Source: Amycolatopsis sp. NBC_01488 (lineage in GTDB: Bacteria > Actinomycetota > Actinomycetes > Mycobacteriales > Pseudonocardiaceae). Taken from it: 64,000 nucleotides of DNA. This document shows, in pieces, positions 6,173 to 13,474 of the stretch (positions within the stretch are counted from its first letter, which is position 1; each line of letters starts with the position of its first letter). The DNA is taken from assembly GCF_036227105.1 (NCBI RefSeq), contig NZ_CP109434.1, forward strand, positions 563,001-627,000, in the 5' to 3' direction. The position numbers and the translations under genes were made by a program. Below the pieces are notes generated by a model. It did no database searches and was not told where the DNA came from. It saw nothing but the letters and a program-made list of their open reading frames with translations.

Positions 6173-8701
6173 TCAGGCCAGGACGACGCGCGCCAGTTCC
6201 GCCGGCGCCGCCAGCAGGCCGTGCTTGGGCAGCACCCGGACCGTGTACCCGATCGACCCCGGGCGGGGCAGCTTCAGCCGGGCGGCGAACGCTCCGATGC
6301 CGTCGTCGGTCATCGGGACCGTGACCGCGTCGCGCAGCTCGTCGTCGTCGGCTACCTGGCCGACCACCGCCTGGATGTCCACTTCGGACGGATCCAGCCC
6401 GGCCAGGTCGATGCGCGCCCGGATCGTCACCTCCGTGCCGACGACCAGTGGCTCGGCCGCCTCGATCAGCAGCTCCGAGTCGAAGATCCGCAGCCGCGGC
6501 CACGACACCTCGAGCTTCGTGCGGTAGTCCGCCAGCGACAGCGCGCCGCGGTAGCCGTCGCCCGTCGCCGCCGCGACCATGCGGGACGCCGGGAGGTAGC
6601 CGTTGTCGACGTACTCGCGGACCATCCGGGACGCCTGGACGCGCGGGCCGAGCGTCTCCAGCGTGTGCCACACCATCGACAGCCAGCCGGTCGGGACGCC
6701 GTCGGCCGGACGGTCGTAGAACAGCGGCGCGATCTGCTGGCCGAGCAGCTCGTAGAGCGCCGCGGCCTCGAGGTCGTCACGGCGCAGGGGGTCGGTGACG
6801 CCGTCCGCGGTCGGGATCGCCCAGCCGTTGCTGCCGTCGTAGCACTCGTCCCACCAGCCGTCGCGGATGGAGAGGTTGAGCCCGCCGTTGAGCGCCGACT
6901 TCATCCCGGACGTCCCGCACGCCTCCAGCGGCCGCACCGGGTTGTTCAGCCAGACGTCGCAGCCGCGGTAGAGATACCGCGCCATCGACATGTCGTAGTC
7001 CGGCAGGAAGACGATCCGGTGCCGGACGTCCGCGCCGTCGACGAACCGGACGATCTGCTGGATCAGCTGCTTGCCGTTCTCGTCGGCGGGGTGCGACTTG
7101 CCCGCGACGACGACCTGGATCGGCCGCTCTTCGTGCAGCAGGAGCGTGCGCAGCCGGTCCGGGTCGCGCAGCATCAGCGTCAGCCGCTTGTACGTCGGGA
7201 CGCGGCGGGCGAACCCGACGGTCAGCACGTCCGGGTCGAACACCGAGTCCACCCAGCCCAGCTCCAGCGGCGACGCGCCGCGCTGCAGCCACGCCGCGCG
7301 GACCCGGCGCCGGACCTCGTGCACCAGCTTCTCGCGCAGGTCGCGCCGCAGGCCCCACAGCTGCGCGTCGGAAACGCCGTCGCGCAGCGGTCCTTCGCCG
7401 ACGTCGAGGCCCCATTCGCGGCCGAGCAGTGTGCTCAGCTCGCGGGCCACCCACGTCGGGCCGTGGACGCCGTTGGTCACCGACGAGATCGGCACCTCGT
7501 CGTGGTCGAACCCGGGCCACAGCCGGGAGAACATCTTGCGCGTGACACGCCCGTGCAGCTGCGAGACGCCGTTCGCGCGCTGCGCCAGCCGCAGGCCCAT
7601 GTGGGCCATGTTGAACAGGCCGGGGTTGTCCTCGGCGCCGAGCGCGAGCACGCGCCGCGGGTCGACGTCCGGCACCAGGCGGCCGTCGGCGAAGTAGCGC
7701 TGCACCAGGTCCACCGGGAACCGGTCGATGCCCGCGCTGACCGGGGTGTGCGTGGTGAACAGCGTCCCGGCGCGGACCGCGGGCATGGCTTCGTCGAACG
7801 CGAGGCCGTCGGCCTGGACGATCTCGCGGGCGCGCTCCAGCCCCAGGAAGCCCGCGTGTCCCTCGTTCGTGTGGAACACCATCGGCTGCGGGTGGCCGGT
7901 GATCTCGCAGTACTTCCGGACCGCGCGGAACCCGCCGATGCCGGCCAGGATCTCCTGCCGCAGCCGGTGGTCGGCGTCGCCGCCGTAGAGCCGGTCGGTG
8001 ACGCCGCGCAGGTCTTCGTCGTTGGCCTCGGTGTCGGTGTCGAGCAGCAGCAGCGGCACCCGCCCGACGCGGGCCTGCCAGATCTGCGCGCACAGCTCGC
8101 GCCCGCCCGGCATCGCGACGCCGATCAGCACCGGCCGTCCGCCGACGGTCAGCAGCTCCAGGGGGAACGCGTTCGGGTCGATGACCGGGTAGTGCTCGAC
8201 CTGCCAGCCGTCCAGCGACAGCGACTGCCGGAAGTAGCCGTTGCGGTAGAGCAGCCCGACGCCGACCATCGGCACGCCCAGGTCGGACGCGGCCTTGAGG
8301 TGGTCGCCGGCCAGCACGCCGAGGCCGCCGGAGTAGTTCGGCAGCGCTTCGGTGACGCCGAACTCCATCGAGAAGTAGGCGACCGCGGGCGGCAGGTCCG
8401 CGTCGTCACGCTGCTGGTACCAGCGCGGCTCCGACAGGTAGTTCTCCAGGTCCGCGGCGGCATCCCGGGCACGGGCGAGGAAGTCGTCGTCGACGGCCAG
8501 CTCGTCGAGGCGCGACGGCGGCAGCGCGGTGAGCATCCGCAGCGGATCGCGCACCGCGTTGAACAGCTCGGCGTCCATCGACGCGAACAGGTCCCGCGTC
8601 GGCGGATGCCACGTCCAGCGCAGGTTGGTGGCCAGCGCACCCAGGCCGGACAGCGACTCGGGCAGGCTGGCGCGGACGGTGAACCGGCGGACTGCACGCA
8701 T
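6173..8701 (-). CDS. glgP: Alpha-glucan (glycogen/maltodextrin) phosphorylase
   Basis: 842 residues from ATG 8701 (MRAVRRFTVRASLPESLSGL); the 43-residue upstream extension is non-conserved and was dropped. The N-terminus is the DUF3417 segment of actinobacterial phosphorylases (ALATNLRWTWHPPTRDLF). PYFSMEFGVTE-like YFSMEFGVTEALPNYSGGLG marks the catalytic start, and the pyridoxal-phosphate lysine lies in EACGTSGMKSALNGG near residue 600. It releases glucose-1-phosphate from alpha-1,4-glucans in the cytosol. Length is normal. Divergent from the zinc peptidase gene across 226 bp; no glg neighbours are present, so it is probably transcribed alone. Confidence 0.93.
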   Translation of the reverse strand: MRAVRRFTVRASLPESLSGLGALATNLRWTWHPPTRDLFASMDAELFNAVRDPLRMLTALPPSRLDELAVDDDFLARARDAAADLENYLSEPRWYQQRDDADLPPAVAYFSMEFGVTEALPNYSGGLGVLAGDHLKAASDLGVPMVGVGLLYRNGYFRQSLSLDGWQVEHYPVIDPNAFPLELLTVGGRPVLIGVAMPGGRELCAQIWQARVGRVPLLLLDTDTEANDEDLRGVTDRLYGGDADHRLRQEILAGIGGFRAVRKYCEITGHPQPMVFHTNEGHAGFLGLERAREIVQADGLAFDEAMPAVRAGTLFTTHTPVSAGIDRFPVDLVQRYFADGRLVPDVDPRRVLALGAEDNPGLFNMAHMGLRLAQRANGVSQLHGRVTRKMFSRLWPGFDHDEVPISSVTNGVHGPTWVARELSTLLGREWGLDVGEGPLRDGVSDAQLWGLRRDLREKLVHEVRRRVRAAWLQRGASPLELGWVDSVFDPDVLTVGFARRVPTYKRLTLMLRDPDRLRTLLLHEERPIQVVVAGKSHPADENGKQLIQQIVRFVDGADVRHRIVFLPDYDMSMARYLYRGCDVWLNNPVRPLEACGTSGMKSALNGGLNLSIRDGWWDECYDGSNGWAIPTADGVTDPLRRDDLEAAALYELLGQQIAPLFYDRPADGVPTGWLSMVWHTLETLGPRVQASRMVREYVDNGYLPASRMVAAATGDGYRGALSLADYRTKLEVSWPRLRIFDSELLIEAAEPLVVGTEVTIRARIDLAGLDPSEVDIQAVVGQVADDDELRDAVTVPMTDDGIGAFAARLKLPRPGSIGYTVRVLPKHGLLAAPAELARVVLA

Positions 8702-8927
8702 GGGAAGCGACGATATCGGGCCGCGGCCCGCGATGCGCAGGGAGTGAGGCTTGTTCTGGTCAGGCCGCCGCGCCCCGCCCGCACACCGCCGATCAGCGCG
8801 AAAGTCATGCGGCGGCCGACGGCTGAACAAGTCTCATCAGTTCGGGGATAACCTGCACGCCCCGCGGATGCCCTGGGTAGGGTCCTGCGCGTCGGGTACC
8901 GGGTGGGCACGAGAGCGAGTGAACAGC

Positions 8928-10352
8928 ATGATCCCAGGGGGAGGACGGCGTGCGCTGGTGGCGCTGCTCGCCGTCGCGGCGGTCGCCGTGAGCGGGTGCG
9001 GCGGCAAGAGCGGCGGGCCGGTCCAGGACACCGGCGCCGGGTCCGTCGCCGGGCTGCCGGTGACGCACTTCGAGAGCGGCCTCAAGCCCGGCGCGCCGAC
9101 GCCGAACGTCGACGTGAAGAACGCCGACGGCGGCGAGGACGACAAGCTCGCCACCGCCGCGATCGACGACGTCCAGACCTACTGGGCCGAGCGCCTGCCC
9201 GCCGACTTCGGGCAGCAGTTCGAGCCGGTGAAGTCGCTCCTGTCCTACGACTCGCGCAGCGACTCCGAGCAGACCGGCTGCGGCAGCGTGAAGAAGCTCA
9301 TGAACGCGTTCTACTGCTCGGTCGACGACTCGGTGGCGTGGGACCGCGGCGTGCTGCTGCCGATGCTGCGCCAGCGGTTCGGGCCGATGTCCGTGGTCGT
9401 CGTGCTGGCGCACGAGTTCGGCCACGCCGTGCAGTACCGGCTCGGCGACAAGGCCAACCTGACCAAGGGCACCCCGACCGTCGTGAAGGAGCAGCAGGCC
9501 GACTGCTTCGCCGGCGGCTACTTCCGCTGGGTCGCCGAGGACAAGAGCAAGTACTACCGCGTGTCGACGTCCGAAGGCCTGAACCAGGTCATGGCGGCCA
9601 TGTTCCTGATCCGCGACCAGGCGGGCACCAGCGGCACCGACCGCGGTGCGCACGGCACGGCGTTCGACCGCACCTTCGCGTTCCAGACCGGGTTCGAGAA
9701 GGGCCCGAAGGAATGCGCGGCGATGAACACCGAGAACGTCAAGGCCCGGCTCACCGAGCGCCCGTTCGACCCGGGTGACAAGGGCAAGGGCGACGCGAAG
9801 TTCACTGGCCAGGCCGTCGAGCTGCTGAAGAAGAGTCTCGACGAGGCCTTCAAGGGCGCCGGGGTCGCCGCGCCGGAGATCGCCGACGGCGGCAGCTGCC
9901 ACACCACACCGCCCGCGTCGTACTGCCCGGCCGACAACACGGTGAGCATCGACCTGGCGAAGCTGTCGCAGCTGGCCCAGCCGATCGACCGCGACGCCGA
10001 GATGAAGGGCGACGACCCGGGCGGCATGGGCGACTTCGCGGCCTTCGCCGAGGTCGCTTCGCGGTACGCGATGGGCATCCAGAAGGGCGTCGGCGCCTCG
10101 ATCGACAACGCGAACGCGGGCCTGCGCACGGCGTGCCTGGTGGGCGCGTGGGCGGCGTTCACGAACCGCCCGGGCACCCTGCGGCTTTCGGCGGGCGACC
10201 TCGACGAGGCGATCGCGGACCTGCTGCAGCCGGAGAGCCTGGTCTCGGCGGACGTCAACGGGAAGCGCCCGGACAGCGGTTTCGACCGCGTCGAGTCCCT
10301 GCGGCGCGGGTACCTCGAGGGCTCCGCGGTCTGCTCGAAGCAGTACGCCTAG
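8928..10352 (+). CDS. Secreted/lipoprotein neutral zinc metallopeptidase
   Basis: 474 residues from ATG 8928; an in-frame GTG at 8919 is an alternative. The N-terminus is a lipoprotein signal: RRALVALLAVAAVAVSGCGG with the lipobox LAV/VSGC. The zinc site HEFGH is at residues 162-166 in VVVLAHEFGHAVQYRLG, followed by the third-ligand candidate region KEQQADCFAGGYFRWV (Glu/Asp). This is the YpfJ-like neutral zinc metallopeptidase family. It probably acts on the outer face of the membrane; substrates are unknown. A long hairpin follows the stop codon. Confidence 0.85.
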   Translation: MIPGGGRRALVALLAVAAVAVSGCGGKSGGPVQDTGAGSVAGLPVTHFESGLKPGAPTPNVDVKNADGGEDDKLATAAIDDVQTYWAERLPADFGQQFEPVKSLLSYDSRSDSEQTGCGSVKKLMNAFYCSVDDSVAWDRGVLLPMLRQRFGPMSVVVVLAHEFGHAVQYRLGDKANLTKGTPTVVKEQQADCFAGGYFRWVAEDKSKYYRVSTSEGLNQVMAAMFLIRDQAGTSGTDRGAHGTAFDRTFAFQTGFEKGPKECAAMNTENVKARLTERPFDPGDKGKGDAKFTGQAVELLKKSLDEAFKGAGVAAPEIADGGSCHTTPPASYCPADNTVSIDLAKLSQLAQPIDRDAEMKGDDPGGMGDFAAFAEVASRYAMGIQKGVGASIDNANAGLRTACLVGAWAAFTNRPGTLRLSAGDLDEAIADLLQPESLVSADVNGKRPDSGFDRVESLRRGYLEGSAVCSKQYA

Positions 10353-10356
10353 CCGA

Positions 10357-10413
10357 ATGTCATGAAGGGCACCTTCACGGCTCCAAGAGCCAGGAGGGTG
10401 CCCTTCATGACAT
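10357..10413. terminator. Bidirectional hairpin, family B copy 1
   Basis: A 17-bp perfect stem: ATGTCATGAAGGGCACC at 10357-10373 pairs with GGTGCCCTTCATGACAT at 10397-10413, loop 23 nt. It lies between the convergent peptidase and thioredoxin genes, 4 bp from one stop and 6 bp from the other. A related hairpin with the same ATGA(A/G)GGGCACCTT arm is at 15887-15937, so this is a dispersed family and not a random terminator. Confidence 0.7.
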
Positions 10414-10419
10414 CTCGGG

Positions 10420-11400
10420 TCAGAAGAGGGCGGAAGCCAGGTCGCGACGGGCCTTCATGACGCGGTCGTCGGCCGGGTCGAAGAGGTCGAACAGGGCCAC
10501 CAGGTGCTCGCGGACCTTGTTGCGGTCGTCGCCCGCGGTGCGGCGGACCGTGTCGATCAGGCGCTTGAAGCCCGCCTCCACGTTGTTCTCCGCGATCTCC
10601 AGGTCGGCCGCGTCCAGCTGAGCCGCCAGGTCGGACGGGTCCGCGTCCGCCTTCGCGCGGGCCTCCGGGTCGGCGCGCTCCGCGCGGGCGGTGAACTTGA
10701 CCTGGGCCAGGGCGTTCTTCGCCAGCTCGTTGGCCGGTTCGACGTCGAGGACGCGCTCGTACGCGGCCTGCGCGGCGGCGAAGTCGCCCCGCTCGAAGGC
10801 CTCCTCCGCCTCGGTGAAGCGCGGGTCCTCGGGCTCCTCGACGGGACCGCCGCCGTTGGCCTCGGCCTCGGCGATCGCCGGGAGCTTGTCGCGCAGGGCG
10901 TCGAGCAGTGCGTTGATCCACTTGCGGATCTCGGGCTCGGGCAGCGCGCCGGAGAAGGCGTCGACCGGCTGGCCGCCGGCGATGGCCACGATCGTCGGGA
11001 TGGACTGCGCGCCGAACAGCTGCGCGATGCGCGGGTTCGCGTCGACGTCGACCTTCGCGACGACCCACGCGCCGCCGGACTCGCCGGCCAGCCGCTCCAG
11101 CACCGGCGACAGCTGCTTGCACGGGCCGCACCACTCGGCCCACAGGTCGACGATCACCAGCTGGCGCAGGGACCGCTCCACGACCTCGGCCTGGAAGGTG
11201 GCCTCGGTGACGTCGATCACGGCTTCGGACGAACCGGGGGCCGACGGCGGCGGGGCGTCGCCACCGGCCGGGCCGGCGGACGGGGCCGGCTGCCTCTGCG
11301 CCGATTCGGCGCGGGCCTTGAGCGCGGACAGGTCGACCGCGCCGGAGAGGGCGGCGGACAGGGCCGCTGACTTCGCTGCAGATCCGCGTGGTTGGGTCAC
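10420..11400 (-). CDS. Thioredoxin-TPR co-chaperone (YbbN/CnoX family)
   Basis: 326 residues from GTG 11400. Residues ~60-165 form a thioredoxin fold with an intact WCGPCK active site (Cys91, Cys94) and the cis-Pro segment SIPTIVA. Residues ~190-326 contain TPR-like helical pairs ([20 protein letters not shown] and [20 protein letters not shown]). The Ala/Pro-rich first 55 residues are disordered. In other bacteria this family hands oxidised or unfolded clients to GroEL; E. coli YbbN lacks one cysteine, while this protein keeps both. Divergent from the small membrane protein at 11493. Confidence 0.85.
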   Translation of the reverse strand: MTQPRGSAAKSAALSAALSGAVDLSALKARAESAQRQPAPSAGPAGGDAPPPSAPGSSEAVIDVTEATFQAEVVERSLRQLVIVDLWAEWCGPCKQLSPVLERLAGESGGAWVVAKVDVDANPRIAQLFGAQSIPTIVAIAGGQPVDAFSGALPEPEIRKWINALLDALRDKLPAIAEAEANGGGPVEEPEDPRFTEAEEAFERGDFAAAQAAYERVLDVEPANELAKNALAQVKFTARAERADPEARAKADADPSDLAAQLDAADLEIAENNVEAGFKRLIDTVRRTAGDDRNKVREHLVALFDLFDPADDRVMKARRDLASALF

Positions 11401-11492
11401 GCTTCCATCCTGGCACGCGCGCCGGAGCGTTTCACCGGGTGCCCGGTCCGTCCGCTTGGCAGGACGGCGCCGCTTGGGGCAGGCTCGGCCGG

Positions 11493-11900
11493 GTGCACAT
11501 CCGGCGTGACGTGAAGGTGGGCCTGTCGATCGTGGCCGCCGTCGCCTGGATCGGCGCCGTGGCGCTGCTCATCGGGCACGAGCCGGACCCGGGCGCCGCC
11601 TCGCCCGGCGAACTGCGCGACCGGCTCGCGGCGGCGCTGTCCGCGCACGACTCGGACGCCTTCGCCGGCCTCATCGACTACCCGGGCTCCGGCGGCGGCG
11701 ACTTCGCGAAGGACTACGCCGCGGTGCTGGCCGACCACGGCGTCCACGACGTGCACGTCGAGCTGGGCCCGGACGCGGCGGCCCCGGCCCGCGCGACGGT
11801 GACGGGCGCGCTCGGCGACGGCAGGCCGTTCAGCTACGCGCTGAACGTGACGTCCGAAGACGGCCGCTGGACGGTCGCCTTCACCCCACCTCTCCCCTGA
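11493..11900 (+). CDS. Membrane-anchored protein of unknown function
   Basis: 135 residues from GTG 11493 ([11 protein letters not shown]). One N-terminal hydrophobic helix, [20 protein letters not shown], anchors a ~100-residue extracytoplasmic domain with the pattern [20 protein letters not shown] and a closing beta stretch [15 protein letters not shown]. That shape resembles NTF2/DUF4878-like small domains, but I cannot assign one. The stop codon is followed at once by a 52-bp hairpin that also ends the convergent gene. Confidence 0.6.
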   Translation: MHIRRDVKVGLSIVAAVAWIGAVALLIGHEPDPGAASPGELRDRLAAALSAHDSDAFAGLIDYPGSGGGDFAKDYAAVLADHGVHDVHVELGPDAAAPARATVTGALGDGRPFSYALNVTSEDGRWTVAFTPPLP

Positions 11901-11901
11901 C

Positions 11902-11953
11902 CCGGTCGTGAGTGAGAAACAGGGTTAGAACGCTGTTTCTCACTCACGACCGG
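11902..11953. terminator. Bidirectional hairpin, family A copy 1
   Basis: A perfect 21-bp stem with a 10-nt loop fills the whole gap between two convergent stop codons. The left arm after CC is GGTCGTGAGTGAGAAACAG (11904-11922) and the loop is GGTTAGAACG. A second member is at 52334-52382 in the opposite orientation, judged by the asymmetric loop. Likely a shared transcription terminator, possibly a dispersed element. Confidence 0.75.
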
Positions 11954-12256
11954 TCAGGCGTCGCGGAGGTGGGCTTCGATCCGGTCCACCTTGGCCTCGA
12001 GCTGGCCTTCGAAGCCGGGGCGGATGTCGGCCTTCAGGACCAGGCCGACGCGCGCCGAGCCCTCCCCCGCGGCCTCGACCGCCCGCTTCACGACGTCCAT
12101 CACTTCGTCCCACTCGCCCTCGATGTTCGTGAACATCGCGTTGGTCGAGTTGGGCAGCCCGGAGTCGCGGACCACCTTCACCGCGCGGGCGACGGCCTCG
12201 CTCACCCCGCCGTCGGGCTCCCCGCCGGACGGGCTCACGCTGAACGCGACGATCAT
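11954..12256 (-). CDS. Thiamine-binding / MTH1187-YkoF family protein
   Basis: 100 residues, MIVAFSVSPSGGEPDGGVSE onward. It matches the small ferredoxin-fold DUF77 (MTH1187) family: an opening beta strand, SEAVARAVKVVRDSGLPN, the TNAMFTNIEGEWDEVMDVVK core, and a closing RVGLVLKADIRPG strand. Members bind thiamine or related ligands as dimers or tetramers. Stand-alone here and divergent from the MarR gene, which may regulate it. Confidence 0.75.
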   Translation of the reverse strand: MIVAFSVSPSGGEPDGGVSEAVARAVKVVRDSGLPNSTNAMFTNIEGEWDEVMDVVKRAVEAAGEGSARVGLVLKADIRPGFEGQLEAKVDRIEAHLRDA

Positions 12257-12333
12257 GTCGGAAGTCCCTTCTTCGGTGTTCTTTCCGCCGGTCGTGCGAC
12301 ACCCGCCGGTACCCGCTGGTAACTTCGCGTGTC

Positions 12334-12834
12334 ATGAACCGTCCGCTGCCGTTCGACCCGATCGCCCGTGCGGCACAGCTCTGGGAGGACCGGATCGGGC
12401 CCTCCGGCACCATGGCCGCGGTGACCGGCGTGATGCGGGTCCAGCAGATCATCCAGTCCGCGGTGGACGGCGCGCTCAAGCCGCACGGCCTGACCTTCGC
12501 CCGGTACGAAGCGCTGGTGCTGCTCACCTTCGCCCGCAGCGCCAGCCTGCCGATGCGGGTGATGGGCGAGCGGCTCCAGCTGCACCCCACCAGTGTCACC
12601 AACATAGTCGACCGGCTGGAGCGCGACGGGCTCGTCAAGCGCGTCCCGCACCCGACCGACCGGCGCACGACGCTCGTCGAGATCACCGACGAGGGCCGCA
12701 AGCGCCGGGAGAGCGCGACGGCGGCCGTGACGGAGATCGACTTCGGGCTCTCCGGGCTCACCGACCGGCAGACCGAGCAGCTGACCGACCTGCTGACGAA
12801 GGTGCGCCGCGCGGCAGGCGACTTCACCGAATGA
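12334..12834 (+). CDS. MarR-family transcriptional regulator
   Basis: 166 residues. Residues ~30-140 form the MarR winged helix: GLTFARYEALVLLTFARSAS, RMGERLQ-type recognition segment MRVMGERLQLHPTSVTNIVD, then the wing VKRVPHPTDRRTTLVEITDEG. It begins 77 bp from the divergent thiamine-binding protein gene and is followed 4 bp after its stop by a strong bidirectional terminator. Ligand unknown. Confidence 0.88.
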   Translation: MNRPLPFDPIARAAQLWEDRIGPSGTMAAVTGVMRVQQIIQSAVDGALKPHGLTFARYEALVLLTFARSASLPMRVMGERLQLHPTSVTNIVDRLERDGLVKRVPHPTDRRTTLVEITDEGRKRRESATAAVTEIDFGLSGLTDRQTEQLTDLLTKVRRAAGDFTE

Positions 12835-12838
12835 CGAA

Positions 12839-12866
12839 AAGGGCCCGCACCGGAGTGCGGGCCCTT
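12839..12866. terminator. Bidirectional rho-independent-type terminator
   Basis: Perfect 12-bp stem AAGGGCCCGCAC / GTGCGGGCCCTT with a CGGA tetraloop, between the MarR stop (12834) and the convergent DUF3817 stop (12881). Confidence 0.8.
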
Positions 12867-12880
12867 CTCACGTGCTGGGA

Positions 12881-13246
12881 TCAGGCGGCGACGGGTTCCT
12901 TCACCTGGAACAGGCCGACCCCGCCGTGGGACAGCCGCTGCGGGCCGTCGAGCTTGCCGTTGCGCAGCGCCCACTTCTCGAACAGCCACGTGAACAGCGG
13001 CGGGACGCTGGCGAGCAGGGCCAGGACCAGCGTCTTCGGACGCCAGCCGAGCGGCTTCGCGACGGACAGGGAGACGACCACGTAGAGGACGAAGATCACG
13101 CCGTGCACCATGCCGATGACGGGCACGCCGCCCTCACCGGAGGAGTGCACGACGTACTTGAGGAACATCCCGACAAGCAGCGCCGCCCAGGACAGGGCTT
13201 CGGCGACTGCGGCCACGCGGAAAACTAGAGCGGCCTTGCTGGACAC
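12881..13246 (-). CDS. DUF3817-type integral membrane protein
   Basis: 121 residues from GTG 13246, with GGAGGAAGAA immediately before it. Three hydrophobic helices are visible: AAVAEALSWAALLVGMFLKY, VPVIGMVHGVIFVLYVVVSL and TLVLALLASVPPLFTWLFEKW. This is the layout of DUF3817 (E-x-x-S-W and M-V-H-G conserved in helices 1 and 2). Function unknown; related domains occur fused to or beside MFS-type transporters. Confidence 0.75.
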   Translation of the reverse strand: MSSKAALVFRVAAVAEALSWAALLVGMFLKYVVHSSGEGGVPVIGMVHGVIFVLYVVVSLSVAKPLGWRPKTLVLALLASVPPLFTWLFEKWALRNGKLDGPQRLSHGGVGLFQVKEPVAA

Positions 13247-13423
13247 TTCTTCCTCCTGTGGGGTCTCACCACGTTGGTCGTGACATCGACTGCGCTCATG
13301 AAAAAGCCGTCCGACGCACCGTCCAAGGCGGACTGCCTGTGGACGTCAACGGCGCTGTCGGACGTGCTGATACCAGTGTGAGGCGTGACGGCCCTCACCG
13401 GAACACCGGGTCCCGTGACGATG

Positions 13424-13465
13424 CTCACGGCCGTGGTCCACTGTGGTCTGAACCACGGCCGTGAG
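13424..13465. terminator. Hairpin downstream of the first GH92 gene
   Basis: Perfect 14-bp stem CTCACGGCCGTGGT (13424-13437) with ACCACGGCCGTGAG (13452-13465), 9 bp beyond the GH92 stop at 13475 on the minus strand. Likely terminator. The rest of 13247-13423 holds the promoter of the DUF3817 gene; I see no further feature in it. Confidence 0.6.
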
Positions 13466-13474
13466 CGCCGGTGT

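Noticed and set aside
6161..8851. 896-codon plus-strand frame over the glycogen phosphorylase gene
   Set aside because: Antisense shadow; Arg/Val/Gln/Asp-rich composition with no domain, while the opposite strand is a complete phosphorylase.
11388..11492. 35-residue N-terminal extension of the membrane-anchored protein at 11493
   Set aside because: It overlaps the start region of the divergent thioredoxin gene and places hydrophilic sequence before a clear N-terminal anchor.
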